Notes: a model not told the origin generated them from the letters alone. Counted from the first letter of the stretch, positions 19,588-29,986 are shown. The stretch is 64,000 nucleotides of DNA from JAGXLC01 sp041686375 (GCA_041686375.1 JAWLEB010000013.1:7986-71985), one strand, 5' to 3'. Made by a program: numbers and translations.

Positions 19588-19595
19588 CAAATTTA
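19588..19595 (-). promoter_or_regulatory. -7 box (TAAATTTG) upstream of secA
   Basis: On the minus strand the sequence reads TAAATTTG, an exact Bacteroidota -7 motif, about 64 bp upstream of the secA ATG. Confidence 0.45.
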
Positions 19596-19761
19596 AGCTA
19601 AATAGGATAGAATTATTAAATATTAAGATAATAAAAAATCCTCCTTTAAAGTAACAAGTTAATTCATATTCATATTATCAAGCAATGCAGATTAAGTTAA
19701 ACTAAATTAAAAAATATCAATCGTAATAATAGCATTAAAATAACCTTATAAACTAAACATT

Positions 19762-22700
19762 ATGAAATTTCATCATTTATTTGTGTTTATTTCTCTCTTT
19801 ATTGGGCTTTCCTTGCAAGCACAGGAGACAGATAAACTACATTTTGTAACAGACCCCACTTTGTCACCGGATGGGTCTACTGTTGTTTTTACCTATGAAA
19901 ATGATTTATGGAGTGCTGACGTGAAGAGTGGAAAAGCATACCGGCTCACTGGTATGGAGGGTGTAGAATCACATCCCCGTTTTTCTCCTGACGGAAAATG
20001 GCTTGCGTTTTCTTCTACTAAAAATGGCAATGCCGATGTATATATAATGCCTACAGGAGGAGGGGAAATTAAACAACTCACGTGGCACGATGCTGATGAC
20101 TATGCAGAGAGCTGGTCATGGGACAATAATTCCATATATTTTACATCTGACAGATACAATCAGTTTGCTACCTTTAAAATTTCAGTACAGGGAGAAACTC
20201 CCGTAAAGCTTTTCCCAAATTATTTCAACACTCCTCATCACCTGGTAGAACATCCGGAATCAGATGCTGTCTATTTTACAGAATCCTGGGAAAGTTATCG
20301 TTTTCCCCAACGTAAGAGGTATAAAGGAGAACATAATCCGGATATCAAATCGTATAACCCGGTTTCTGAGGTTTATACAGAACACACTGATTATGAGGGT
20401 AAGGATTTCTGGCCTACCATAGACAAGAATGGTACCGTATACTTTGTCTCCGATGAATGGAATGAAGAATACAACTTATACAAACTGGAAGGTGATCAAA
20501 AGACAAGACTAACCAGCTTTGAAAGTTCTATAGGGCGTCCCCAGGTCAGTGCAAATGGAAAAAAAGTAGTCTTTACAAAGGACTATCAACCCTATATTTA
20601 TGATGTTGCTGAAAATTCTTCCAGAGCCTTAAATATCTCACTATATGAGGAAAATATGCTTAAAACTGACAAAGAATTTCAGGTAAAAGGAAAAATTTCT
20701 GCCTTTGATATTGCACCGGACAATAAGAAAATGGCTTTTGTATCAAGAGGAAGGTTATTTATAAGCGATATAGAAGGTGAGTTTATTCGTGAACTCGAAA
20801 CTGAAAAAACAGAGCGGGTAGTAGAAGTCAAATGGAGAAAAGACAGTAAAAACCTGATATATACACGCACAGACAAGGGATTTACCAATCTGTTCACTAT
20901 AGATGGCAAAGGAACAAAAGAAGAGAAACAACTTACCGATGTTGAAAAATCTCACCGGCATATTCAGATGGACAAAGAAAGAAACCGGCTGGTTTTTATA
21001 CGTGGAAGTGAGAAGCTAATGATGCTTAATCTGGACAACTTAAACACATCTACCCTGGTGAAAGATGAATTCTGGTTTAGGGGTTCCAAACCACGATTTT
21101 CTCCGGATGGAAATTACATTGTTTATACTGCTTACAGGAATTTTGAACAGGATATCTTTATATACAACATCGATGAAAAGGAATCATTCAATTTAACCCG
21201 TTCCGGAATTACTGAACAATCACCCTACTGGTCGCCTGATGGAAGATATATATATTTTTCCTCAGATCGTTTTCAGGTTTCATTTCCAAGAGGAACAGAT
21301 GAATCGCATCTTTATCGCATTCCGTTGTTTAAATTTCAGAAAGAATTTAAATCAGAAAAGTATGAAGAGTTGTTTGCAGACAGTGAAAAACAAGATACGT
21401 TGATACCAGAGATTCAGTTTGATTTGGATCTGGTAAAACAAAGATGGGATGAGCTGCACGTTAGTAGTGGTCAACAATATCAACCGTATGTCTTTTACTA
21501 TGATAAAAAGCCTGTTGTTCTTTATGCCTCCACGCAAGATGGCGATTATGGCTTCTGGAAAATGGAATTACCGCCTTTCGAAAAACCGAAAATGAAAAAG
21601 CTTGACGATAAAAGATTTGGAGAAATTGTCCGTATCAAAGACGATTTTTATACACTCATTGATGGTAACGTCCATAAAATTGACCTCAATAATAACGAGA
21701 CTGAAAAAATTGATGTTACGCATTCTTTCAGCAAAAAACTGCAAGATGAGTTTGAACAGATGTTTTACGAAAACTGGTCTATTCTGGCAGAGTTTTTCTA
21801 CGACGATGAATTTCATGGTGTGGATTGGGAAGCCATAAAAACAAAATATAAAACATATTTGCCTCATGTTCAGACACGTGAAAATTTAAGGACCCTGTTT
21901 AACGACATGCTCGGTGAATTAAATTCTTCCCATCTTGGATTTTCTTCAAACGGTGAAGAAGAGGAAACATATTATACCTTACATTCAACAGCTATTGGCG
22001 TTCTGTTTAATAAGGAAGACCCTTATGTGGTAGAGAAAGTTGTCTCCAAATCACCATTGGATCTGACAAAAAAGCCCGTTCATTCTGGTGACCGGCTTAT
22101 TGCAGTAAATGGCAAGAAAGTTGAAGTCGATAAAAACAGAGAAAAATACTTTAGTTTTCCTGATATGCCCGAAGAGCTCACCCTGACGTTTGAAAGAAAA
22201 GGAGAACAATTTAAAACGCTTGTTCACCCGATTTCTTCAGGTAAATTTAATCAATTGTTATATGATGAATGGGTAGAAGAAAAGCAAAAGCGGGTTGACA
22301 AACAAACAGATAAAAATGTAGCCTACGTGTACATGGAAGATATGGGGTCCGAAAGTCTTGAGGACTTTTTAATAGATATGACTACCGAAACGCTTTACCG
22401 GGATGGATTAATCTTAGATTTACGCTACAACAGAGGTGGTAATATTCACGATGATGTGTTGCAGTTTTTATCACAACGTCCTTACCTGCAATGGAAAGCC
22501 CGTGGCGGAGAAATGTCACCTCAGCCCAACTTTGCTCCATCAGGGAATCCTATCGTAATATTAGTAAATGAACATAGCCTGAGTGATGCTGAAATGACAG
22601 CTGCCGGATTTAAAGAACTTGACCTGGGCACTATTGTAGGTACAGAAACATACCGATGGATTATTTTCACTTCAGGCAAGCAGTTGGTAGATGGTTCATA

Positions 22701-22875
22701 TACCCGTTTGCCTACATGGGGCTGTTATAGTCTGGATGGACGTAATCTGGAAAAAACAGGTGTAAAGCCGGATATATACATTAATAATAACTTTAAACAC
22801 CGGCTGGATGATGAAGACCCCCAACTCGACAAAGCAATCGAGGTTATTATGCAAAAGATTAAAGACGAGGAATAA
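19762..22875 (+). CDS. Tricorn-like protease (beta-propeller, PDZ, S41 core)
   Basis: The protein has 1,037 residues with a signal peptide (ending GLSLQA), so it acts outside the cytoplasm. Residues 25-540 hold WD40/TolB-like propeller blades with repeated S-P-D-G motifs (LSPDGSTVVF, FSPDGKWLAF, FSPDGNYIVY, WSPDGRYIYF). A C1-like segment (about 675-760) precedes a PDZ domain (about 770-830) and an S41 peptidase domain with ILDLRYNRGGN. The nucleophile is in EHSLSDAEM (S941), and the tail LEKTGVKPDIYI is typical. The architecture is that of the tricorn protease, which degrades oligopeptides from larger proteases. An export signal is common in bacterial homologues. It is monocistronic. Confidence 0.9.
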   Translation: MKFHHLFVFISLFIGLSLQAQETDKLHFVTDPTLSPDGSTVVFTYENDLWSADVKSGKAYRLTGMEGVESHPRFSPDGKWLAFSSTKNGNADVYIMPTGGGEIKQLTWHDADDYAESWSWDNNSIYFTSDRYNQFATFKISVQGETPVKLFPNYFNTPHHLVEHPESDAVYFTESWESYRFPQRKRYKGEHNPDIKSYNPVSEVYTEHTDYEGKDFWPTIDKNGTVYFVSDEWNEEYNLYKLEGDQKTRLTSFESSIGRPQVSANGKKVVFTKDYQPYIYDVAENSSRALNISLYEENMLKTDKEFQVKGKISAFDIAPDNKKMAFVSRGRLFISDIEGEFIRELETEKTERVVEVKWRKDSKNLIYTRTDKGFTNLFTIDGKGTKEEKQLTDVEKSHRHIQMDKERNRLVFIRGSEKLMMLNLDNLNTSTLVKDEFWFRGSKPRFSPDGNYIVYTAYRNFEQDIFIYNIDEKESFNLTRSGITEQSPYWSPDGRYIYFSSDRFQVSFPRGTDESHLYRIPLFKFQKEFKSEKYEELFADSEKQDTLIPEIQFDLDLVKQRWDELHVSSGQQYQPYVFYYDKKPVVLYASTQDGDYGFWKMELPPFEKPKMKKLDDKRFGEIVRIKDDFYTLIDGNVHKIDLNNNETEKIDVTHSFSKKLQDEFEQMFYENWSILAEFFYDDEFHGVDWEAIKTKYKTYLPHVQTRENLRTLFNDMLGELNSSHLGFSSNGEEEETYYTLHSTAIGVLFNKEDPYVVEKVVSKSPLDLTKKPVHSGDRLIAVNGKKVEVDKNREKYFSFPDMPEELTLTFERKGEQFKTLVHPISSGKFNQLLYDEWVEEKQKRVDKQTDKNVAYVYMEDMGSESLEDFLIDMTTETLYRDGLILDLRYNRGGNIHDDVLQFLSQRPYLQWKARGGEMSPQPNFAPSGNPIVILVNEHSLSDAEMTAAGFKELDLGTIVGTETYRWIIFTSGKQLVDGSYTRLPTWGCYSLDGRNLEKTGVKPDIYINNNFKHRLDDEDPQLDKAIEVIMQKIKDEE

Positions 22876-22929
22876 AAAAACGCAATGAAGTGAAGACGGA
22901 TATAAAAAAGCCTTCATGCTGGAATAATA

Positions 22930-22971
22930 AAAGCAATTAGCCCAAAAACAAAGTAAGGGCTAATTGCTTTA
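22930..22971. terminator. Bidirectional terminator
   Basis: AAAGCAATTAGCCC and GGGCTAATTGCTTT form a 14-bp perfect stem between the convergent tricorn-like (+) and T9SS-protein (-) genes. Confidence 0.8.
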
Positions 22972-22989
22972 ACAAAGCTATTGAGTATT

Positions 22990-25900
22990 TTATTTCCCCA
23001 CAACAATTTTACGCTGAATAACGCCAGCTTTTCCACCTATCTGGATAATATAGACCCCAGGATCAAAAGCTTTCATATTAATCGTCGTTTTATCAAAAGA
23101 ACGAGCTGCTTGATCATATACCAATTTCCCTGATATGTCCATGATTCGAATATCAACAGCATTGGAAAACCCGTTATTTTCAATCACAAGCATATTCTTC
23201 ACAGGGTTAGGATATATTTTAATTTGAGATTCCAGTTCCTTATCAATTCCTGTAGTTTGTTTTGTATATATATTTCCTGTTAAAGCAGGTTCCAGGTAAC
23301 AACTATCTTGTATTTTATATTCAAGTACTTTAAAATTATAACCCGTTTTTCTGTTTAATCCTTCCACAACCACAGAATCTCCATCATCATTATAAACGAC
23401 AAAATAATCATCGTCTACGTTACTGCCTTCTCCAAAAACATTATCAGCCTTATAGCCAATACCGGAAACCGGTAGTCCCTCTCCACTGCTACCTTCTTTA
23501 ACAATAACTATAACATTATCTCCTGTCCCCCTCATCCATTTGGCAGTAATTGAACTGTCTGTTACCTTACTAAAAACCAGATCGGTAGCTTGTTCTGAAG
23601 GCGCATAACAACTTGTTGTAGATTCCAGCATTGTTCCTGGAGAATATCGCTCACCATTAAATGACCAAAGCTTATAATAATAATTCGTATTCGTTTCCAA
23701 AGAATGATGCGTGTATTCACTTTGCGTATCATCAAAATAAAGTACTTCTCCACCATCTTTTATCCGATCACCCTCATTATACTCAACTGCAGAGTCAGGT
23801 TCTCCAAAAGAATCTGTATCTGACCATGCAAGCAATACAGAATCATTATCTGTGTTTACCTTCCAATCAATATCTATACTTTCAGGATAAACAAATGTTT
23901 TTATTTCTGAAGGATTTGCCACCATTCCGCTCAATGGCAATCTGGCTTCCCATAAACCTCTTCCGTAGGTTGCAGCAAAAATACGGCTATTATCAGGTTC
24001 AACTTCATCATAATAAATATCAAGATCATTTACCACAACATTAGGTAAACCCGTATTAAAAGGTTCCCAGTCATTATCACCGACCTTTCTGTACACTCCC
24101 ACATCCATTCCCAAAAACAACTCTGTAGACCAGGTATTGTATTTATTTTCTACAATGTCTAAGGCGGGTAACTCCGGCAATCCTGCTGATATGTCACTCC
24201 AGCTTTCACCACCATCGACAGATTCATATACATTCTGATTATTATAATTTCCAAGTGAAACCCATACTGTATTCGGATCATCATGTTTAACTGTAACTGA
24301 TACAATTTTATTGGAAGATAAGGGTAAGTCATTGTTGTCTATCTGCTCCCAGGCTTCACCGCCATCAGTAGTTTTCCAAATTTCATTCCGCCCGGCCAGG
24401 TAAATTGTATTTGGATCAGATTCAGCAATAGCTATAGCTCTTATTTTATCAGCAATGTCGATATCTGAAATACGTTCCCAGTTATTGCCTTGATCAGTAG
24501 ATTTAAGCAAATCAGAATAACCAGCAAATAGGGTGCTGTGATCTTCAGGATGCATTTCTATTGGTGTTACCCAGGCTCCAGTGATTGTATCGGTAGAAAT
24601 AATTGTTTTTGAATTTTCCCATAGGTCTGTCGTACGTCTTATTGCACCATTTGGCAACGTACCGTATTGCGTATTAACATCCGTATAATCAATCATGCAA
24701 TCCATGCCATCGCCTCCCTGCACATCATACCATTTACCTTTATGATAAAGTTTGGTCCCATTGTCCTGCAGTCCATTGAGTACTACGTTTGAATCCGTCT
24801 GTGCTGATGCGGAACGATATATCTGACTTATTACCATACCATCGGTATAGTCTTCCCAGGTAGATCCGAAGTCATCAGTTTTATATATTCCACCGTCATT
24901 GCCTTCAAATAGTTCAGAAGTACCATTACGGAACTCCATGCAGTGTTTATCAGCATGTACCGCAGGAGCTCTATCACCCCACCAGTGGTTTACAATCTCC
25001 CATGAGTCGCCTCCATCTTCAGATAACCAAGTATTCACTCCACCGACGTATACAGTATCGGCAAAATTCGGGTCAGCAGCTATAGTCAAATCATACCAAC
25101 CCTGACCTCCACTATCAGAGCCATCGGATTCCCAGCCTAATAAATTCTTGTTATCATACGTTTTATTGTAAGAATCGCCACCGTCTTCGGAACGATAGAT
25201 CCCTTCAAGTCCCGATTGATCATTGGAAGCAACAGCATAAACAATTTCAGGATCGTCAGCAGTTACTGCCAGCTCAATCCTATTGCCGGTAATGTTATCG
25301 ATCTCTGTCCAGTTTTCACCGGCATCTGTCGATTTATAGATCTTTGCAGGAGAGATGTTTGTATTACTGGTTGTAGAACCATACATAATTTCAGGATTAC
25401 CGGGTTTAAATTCCATATCAATGAGTCCTGTCCATGATATTTGCTCCCAGTTGTCTCCTCTGTCTATTGTCTTATATACTCCTTTGTTTGTAGCAGCGTA
25501 TAAAGTGCTATCATTGGGGTGTAGTAAAAGACGTGTTGTTAAAACTCCCTCTTTTACTGTGAAAGAAAGTGATTCTTCCCAGGAATCACCACCATCAGTT
25601 GACCTTAAAACGCCAACACTTCTGTTATCCCAGGCATCTCTGTCGCCGGTAGCTATAAATAAAGTTTGAGACTCACTGTAATCATCAACCACAGCTATAT
25701 CACTAACACCAATGACGGTATGGTCGTCATTCTGCACAGTCCAGTTTTTTCCTCCGTCAGTTGTTTTCCATAATCCTCCAGATGGTGATCCCACCCAATA
25801 AATGTCATCATTCTCAGGATGAAATCCTACGCAATTAATTCTTCCGATGCCGTGATATCCACTCTTTGAAGAGCTTGTTCCCAGATTGCTCCATTCTATA

Positions 25901-26241
25901 GTTTCACTCTTTTGTTTTGTAGACTTTTTCCTTAAATATTCCTTATAAACTTCAAAAGCCGACACATCAGGGAAAGTACCGGTTTCGGGATCAACTCTTA
26001 TTTCCCAAAACCATTCCCATCTTTTAAATTGTTTCCATCCTCCAACTTTTTTCTTCTTTCCATCTCCATAATAATATCTATCTTCAGCTTCTTGACTTTC
26101 CCAGTAATCGTAAAATGAATTCTGAATATCATAGAATGTAGCCTCACCTAATTTTTTCTTATCAAGATTATCTATCCATGGTTGAGCCAATGAACTCTGG
26201 GTTAAAAACATACTCAAAGCTAAAAAACATAACCTCTTCAT
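22990..26241 (-). CDS. T9SS-exported BNR/sortilin-type propeller protein
   Basis: The protein has 1,083 residues. It has a signal peptide (MKRLCFLALSMFLTQSSLAQ) followed by 10-12 BNR/VPS10-like repeats with the Asp-box pattern S-x-D-x-G-x-x-W (STDGGDSWEE, SEDGGDSWEI, TTDGGKNWTV, STDQGNNWER, SVDGGESWSD). Two fibronectin-III-like regions (about 770-990) follow. The last 75 residues are a type A T9SS sorting domain (IYPNPVKNMLVI...MDISGKLVYD...PGVYIIQI...QRKIVVGK). It should be exported through the Por system and attached to or released from the surface. Such propellers bind or process glycans or act as surface-exposed scaffolds. No catalytic residues of a glycosidase were identified. Nothing else of the Por system lies here. 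Confidence 0.9.
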   Translation of the reverse strand: MKRLCFLALSMFLTQSSLAQPWIDNLDKKKLGEATFYDIQNSFYDYWESQEAEDRYYYGDGKKKKVGGWKQFKRWEWFWEIRVDPETGTFPDVSAFEVYKEYLRKKSTKQKSETIEWSNLGTSSSKSGYHGIGRINCVGFHPENDDIYWVGSPSGGLWKTTDGGKNWTVQNDDHTVIGVSDIAVVDDYSESQTLFIATGDRDAWDNRSVGVLRSTDGGDSWEESLSFTVKEGVLTTRLLLHPNDSTLYAATNKGVYKTIDRGDNWEQISWTGLIDMEFKPGNPEIMYGSTTSNTNISPAKIYKSTDAGENWTEIDNITGNRIELAVTADDPEIVYAVASNDQSGLEGIYRSEDGGDSYNKTYDNKNLLGWESDGSDSGGQGWYDLTIAADPNFADTVYVGGVNTWLSEDGGDSWEIVNHWWGDRAPAVHADKHCMEFRNGTSELFEGNDGGIYKTDDFGSTWEDYTDGMVISQIYRSASAQTDSNVVLNGLQDNGTKLYHKGKWYDVQGGDGMDCMIDYTDVNTQYGTLPNGAIRRTTDLWENSKTIISTDTITGAWVTPIEMHPEDHSTLFAGYSDLLKSTDQGNNWERISDIDIADKIRAIAIAESDPNTIYLAGRNEIWKTTDGGEAWEQIDNNDLPLSSNKIVSVTVKHDDPNTVWVSLGNYNNQNVYESVDGGESWSDISAGLPELPALDIVENKYNTWSTELFLGMDVGVYRKVGDNDWEPFNTGLPNVVVNDLDIYYDEVEPDNSRIFAATYGRGLWEARLPLSGMVANPSEIKTFVYPESIDIDWKVNTDNDSVLLAWSDTDSFGEPDSAVEYNEGDRIKDGGEVLYFDDTQSEYTHHSLETNTNYYYKLWSFNGERYSPGTMLESTTSCYAPSEQATDLVFSKVTDSSITAKWMRGTGDNVIVIVKEGSSGEGLPVSGIGYKADNVFGEGSNVDDDYFVVYNDDGDSVVVEGLNRKTGYNFKVLEYKIQDSCYLEPALTGNIYTKQTTGIDKELESQIKIYPNPVKNMLVIENNGFSNAVDIRIMDISGKLVYDQAARSFDKTTINMKAFDPGVYIIQIGGKAGVIQRKIVVGK

Positions 26242-26363
26242 AATGGAAAAATTTATCTGTTTTTCTAATTTAAATTAACATATTAGAAATATCAATACTT
26301 GAATCTGATATCTGACCTGAATGATTGCTCGTCTAACAAAAGATTTAACATGTACAGTGAGTT

Positions 26364-26858
26364 TCAATCTACTATTTCAAATTCTTCTACAATTTTATAG
26401 GCCTGATTTCTATCCGGTTTATAATAAATTATTGTTATTCGGTAAAGACCCTTTTCAGCTTCTGCCGTATGTGTTTCCGGAACTCCCTTTTCATTTTTTT
26501 CACCACACCACTCTTCGATTTGATCCCATTGTATAAAGAATTCATTTCCAGGCATTAGTAATTGTTTTTCTGGTGGCTGGGGACAAGAAGCACCACATGG
26601 ACAGTATCTGATACGCACTTTTCTCCATTTTTCCCCTTCTAATTTCTCCATCCTTATCTGTTGGGGTTCATAAATATAGATGGTATCGTTTTCTGTAGCA
26701 TTTGCAACAGTTATATCTATTTGTTCACCCCGTTCATATTTGTCGTTAACATCAATAGAGATAACATCTTGTTTTTCTTTAGCATCTTTTTGGATTATTG
26801 CTGCACAAGAAGATACAACAAAAGACCAAAACAAAATTACATAAATGGTAACTTTCAT
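26364..26858 (-). CDS. Hypothetical lipoprotein with cysteine-rich loop
   Basis: The protein has 164 residues with lipoprotein signal and lipobox VVSSC (C18). The rest is beta-rich (ISIDVNDKYERGEQIDITVANATENDTIYIY...YRITIIYYKPD), resembling a single immunoglobulin-like sandwich. A striking Cys/Pro segment (RYCPCGASCPQPPEK, about residues 85-99) plus a later Cys (EEWCGEK) could form disulfides or hold a metal. I do not recognise a family. It lies downstream of a divergent, well-supported gene and has a clean ATG. Its location would be the periplasmic face of a membrane. Confidence 0.7.
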   Translation of the reverse strand: MKVTIYVILFWSFVVSSCAAIIQKDAKEKQDVISIDVNDKYERGEQIDITVANATENDTIYIYEPQQIRMEKLEGEKWRKVRIRYCPCGASCPQPPEKQLLMPGNEFFIQWDQIEEWCGEKNEKGVPETHTAEAEKGLYRITIIYYKPDRNQAYKIVEEFEIVD

Positions 26859-26952
26859 GGCTATATCCTAATAAATATTGTCTTCAAAGAAAATATTGCA
26901 ATATACAAAAATATAAATCATAATAATTTCTGACAATCGACTTTATTATCAT

Positions 26953-26960
26953 TATTTTTG
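26953..26960 (+). promoter_or_regulatory. -7 box (TATTTTTG) for the desulfurase-SelD gene
   Basis: TATTTTTG matches TAnnTTTG, 25 bp before the ATG at 26985. A TTTCTG about 20 bp further upstream may be a weak -33 element. Confidence 0.5.
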
Positions 26961-26984
26961 TCATAATAAAATTCAAGAAATATC

Positions 26985-29195
26985 ATGGAGCTATATCTGG
27001 ATTACAATGCTACGACCCCTATAGATTCAGAAGTTGCTGAAGCTATGAAGCCTTATCTCAATCAATATTTTGGCAATCCGTCCAGTATGCACCATTATGG
27101 AAGAGAAACAAAAAAGGCCATTGAATATAGTAGAGAACAAACGGCAAAATTAATTCATTGTCAGCCACATGAAATTATTTTCACAAGTGGGGGTACTGAA
27201 TCCAATAATTACGCAATCAAAGGAATTGCCCTTAAAAACAAGCACAAAGGCAATCATATCATTACTTCTCAAATAGAACATCCTGCAGTAACAGAAGTTT
27301 GTAAATACCTGGAAACAATGGGTTTTGAAGTTACTTATCTTCCCGTAGATAAATATGGCATGATTCAGCTTACAGACTTAAAAAAGTCTATAAAACAAAA
27401 GACCATTTTAATTAGTATCATGCATGCTAACAATGAAATCGGGACAATCCAACCCATTGATGGCATTAGCCGGATAGCCATAGAAAACAACATATTATTT
27501 CATACAGATGCAGCACAGAGTGCAGGAAAAATTCCTGTTAACGTTAAAGAAAACAATATTGATTTGCTCTCTCTTGCCGGCCATAAACTCTACGCACCCA
27601 AAGGGGTAGGTGCTTTATACCTCCGGGAAGGTATCAAGCTGGAGAAATTAATTCATGGCGCTGATCATGAAAGAGAGATGAGAGCCGGAACAGAAAATGT
27701 ACTTGAAATTGTAGGTTTTGGTAAGGCATGTGAAATTGCTCACCGTGATATGGAAATGAACAGGGACAATATGCAAAAAACCAAAGACAATTTATATTTC
27801 AGGTTATCAGATAAATTAAAAGAAATTAAACTAAACGGACATCCGGAAAAAAGACTTCCAAATACTTTATCATTAAGCTTCAAAAGGATAGAAGCGAATT
27901 ATATTGTAAATGAATTAAATAGAGTCGGAATAGCAGTATCAGCAGGAGCTGCCTGCCATACAGAAGACATACAGGTATCTCCGGTACTGGAAGCTATAAA
28001 CCTTGAAAAAGAATATGCCATAGGCACCATCAGATTTTCAACAGGAAAAAATACTTCGGTATACGAAATAGAGCAGGCTGGAAACATTATCGTTGAAACA
28101 ATCCAAAAGCTACAACCAGATTCAAATAAATTAGCTCAGTCAGGCATTAAGAAGCAATACAAATTAACAGAATTCACGCAGGGAATGGGTTGTGCATGTA
28201 AATTAAGACCACAAGAGCTGGAAAAAATTCTGGCAAAAATGTCTGTACCTGATGATCCAAACATTCTCATCGGCACACAAAACTCTGATGATGCTGCAGT
28301 CTACAAGATAAACAGTGACACTGCAATTGTCCAGACTCTTGATTTTATAACACCTATAGTAGATGATCCATATACTTTTGGTGCTATTGCTGCAGCAAAT
28401 GCTTTAAGTGATATATATGCCATGGGAGCCAAACCCATTTTTGCTTTGAATATTGTTGGGTTTCCATTTTCTAAATTGCCTGTATATATTCTCGAGGAGA
28501 TTCTTCGCGGTGCGACAAACATTGCCAAAGAGGCAAAAATAAACATAATAGGCGGCCATACTATTGATGATCTGGAACCTAAATTTGGACTTACCGTTAC
28601 AGGAACAGTTCATCCTGACAAAATATTGAGTAATGGTAATGCTCAGCCAGGTGATGTTTTACTATTAACCAAACCTCTGGGCACAGGTATTCTGTCCACT
28701 GCCGTAAAAAGAGGTTTGGCAGGGAAAAAAACAATTGATGATTTACAGCAGGTTATGACCACCCTGAACAATACAGCAGCTAACGTGATGAATAATTTTC
28801 CGGTGCACTCATGTACCGATGTAACTGGCTTTGGGCTTCTGGGACATCTGAAGGAAATTGTAAATGCATCGAACATCAGTGCTAAGATATATATGGATAA
28901 AGTACCTTTATTAAATGAAACCATAAAATTTGCAGGAGCCCGTGTTATTCCGGGTGGTACACATAATAACCTAAAGTATCTGGAAAACTATTTAACCTGG
29001 GATAACGATATTCCTGAAATGAAAAAGCTTATTCTCTGTGATGCACAAACTTCAGGAGGTTTACTGATAGCATTACCTGAAAAATACAAAACAAAAATTT
29101 TAAATCAACTCGGGGAAAGAGGAATCAAACAAGCTTCGTGCATTGGTAAATTTACAGAAAAAAATAAACAAAACATTAAAATCATAAACTCATAA
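26985..29195 (+). CDS. selD: Fused cysteine desulfurase (NifS-like) - selenophosphate synthetase (SelD)
   Basis: This is a single 736-residue frame with two complete enzymes. Residues 1-380 are a class V, NifS/IscS-type desulfurase. It starts with YLDYNATTPIDSEV, has the PLP lysine in LAGHKLYAPKGVG (K201), a conserved HTDAAQSAGK, and the catalytic Cys in SAGAACHTEDI (C324). Residues 392-736 are SelD: LTEFTQGMGCACK aligns with E. coli LTQYSHGAGCGCK, giving the catalytic C403 and K406. NSDDAAVYK and GGHTIDDLEPKFGLTVTG carry metal/ATP Asp residues. The desulfurase half can release selenium from selenocysteine and the SelD half makes selenophosphate, so channelling within one chain is the likely benefit. 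Both active sites look intact. The SDR gene follows 4 bp later. Confidence 0.95.
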   Translation: MELYLDYNATTPIDSEVAEAMKPYLNQYFGNPSSMHHYGRETKKAIEYSREQTAKLIHCQPHEIIFTSGGTESNNYAIKGIALKNKHKGNHIITSQIEHPAVTEVCKYLETMGFEVTYLPVDKYGMIQLTDLKKSIKQKTILISIMHANNEIGTIQPIDGISRIAIENNILFHTDAAQSAGKIPVNVKENNIDLLSLAGHKLYAPKGVGALYLREGIKLEKLIHGADHEREMRAGTENVLEIVGFGKACEIAHRDMEMNRDNMQKTKDNLYFRLSDKLKEIKLNGHPEKRLPNTLSLSFKRIEANYIVNELNRVGIAVSAGAACHTEDIQVSPVLEAINLEKEYAIGTIRFSTGKNTSVYEIEQAGNIIVETIQKLQPDSNKLAQSGIKKQYKLTEFTQGMGCACKLRPQELEKILAKMSVPDDPNILIGTQNSDDAAVYKINSDTAIVQTLDFITPIVDDPYTFGAIAAANALSDIYAMGAKPIFALNIVGFPFSKLPVYILEEILRGATNIAKEAKINIIGGHTIDDLEPKFGLTVTGTVHPDKILSNGNAQPGDVLLLTKPLGTGILSTAVKRGLAGKKTIDDLQQVMTTLNNTAANVMNNFPVHSCTDVTGFGLLGHLKEIVNASNISAKIYMDKVPLLNETIKFAGARVIPGGTHNNLKYLENYLTWDNDIPEMKKLILCDAQTSGGLLIALPEKYKTKILNQLGERGIKQASCIGKFTEKNKQNIKIINS

Positions 29196-29199
29196 TCCT

Positions 29200-29955
29200 A
29201 TGGAAAACAGATGGACTCTCAATAGCCAATATGCTCTTATAACCGGCGGAAGTAAAGGTATAGGGAAATCTGCAGCGATAGAATTTTTAAACCATGGAGC
29301 TCAAGTTTGTATTGTTTCAAGAAATGAAGAAGATATTCAGGAGCTTACAAGCAAGCATTCAAATCTAACAGGCATAAAAGCCGACCTCAGCAACCATGAA
29401 GATCTTTCAAAAGTCATTAATTACATAAAGGATAATTTTCCGCATCTTGATATTTTAGTAAATAATGTCGGACATAACATCAGAAAAAAAACCACAGAAT
29501 ACACGACAGAGGAGTATGAGCTCATAATGAACACAAATTTAAAATCTGCATTTGAGCTAAGCAGGATGGCATATCCAATGCTTAAAAAATCAGGCCAGGC
29601 AAGTATTGTAAATGTTTCCTCAGTAGCAGGGCAGAAACATATCCGAACCGGCTCTATTTATGGAATGACGAAAGCAGCGATGATTCAGCTAACAAAAAAT
29701 CTTGCCGGTGAATGGGCAAAAGATAATATTCGCGTCAATGCTGTCGCACCCTGGTATATAAAAACACCACTTGCAGAAACTGTCCTGAAAAACAAGCCAT
29801 ACCTCAATGAAGTCCTTGAAAGAACACCTATGAAGAAAATAGGTGAACCAGAGGACGTTGCCGCAGCTATAGCATTTCTATGCATGCCAGTTGCCAAATA
29901 TATCACAGGTCAATGTATCAGTGTTGATGGTGGATTTACAATTTATGGCTTCTAA
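29200..29955 (+). CDS. SDR-family oxidoreductase
   Basis: The protein has 251 residues and is a classical short-chain dehydrogenase. TGGSKGIGKSAAIEF (about 15-29) is the glycine-rich NAD(P) site, NNVGHN the NNAG-equivalent, NVSSVAG carries the catalytic Ser, and Y-x-x-x-K is in SIYGMTKAAMI. The C-terminus VAAAIAFLCMPVAKYITGQCISVDGGFTIYGF is typical. The Arg after the second Gly and the RNEE stretch suggest NADP preference. The gene starts 4 bp after the desulfurase-SelD stop, so it is almost certainly co-transcribed. Whether it relates to selenium is unknown; tropinone-reductase-like annotations of this class are not functional evidence. Confidence 0.9.
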   Translation: MENRWTLNSQYALITGGSKGIGKSAAIEFLNHGAQVCIVSRNEEDIQELTSKHSNLTGIKADLSNHEDLSKVINYIKDNFPHLDILVNNVGHNIRKKTTEYTTEEYELIMNTNLKSAFELSRMAYPMLKKSGQASIVNVSSVAGQKHIRTGSIYGMTKAAMIQLTKNLAGEWAKDNIRVNAVAPWYIKTPLAETVLKNKPYLNEVLERTPMKKIGEPEDVAAAIAFLCMPVAKYITGQCISVDGGFTIYGF

Positions 29956-29986
29956 TCAAATACAATCATAATCTGAGATCAAAAAA

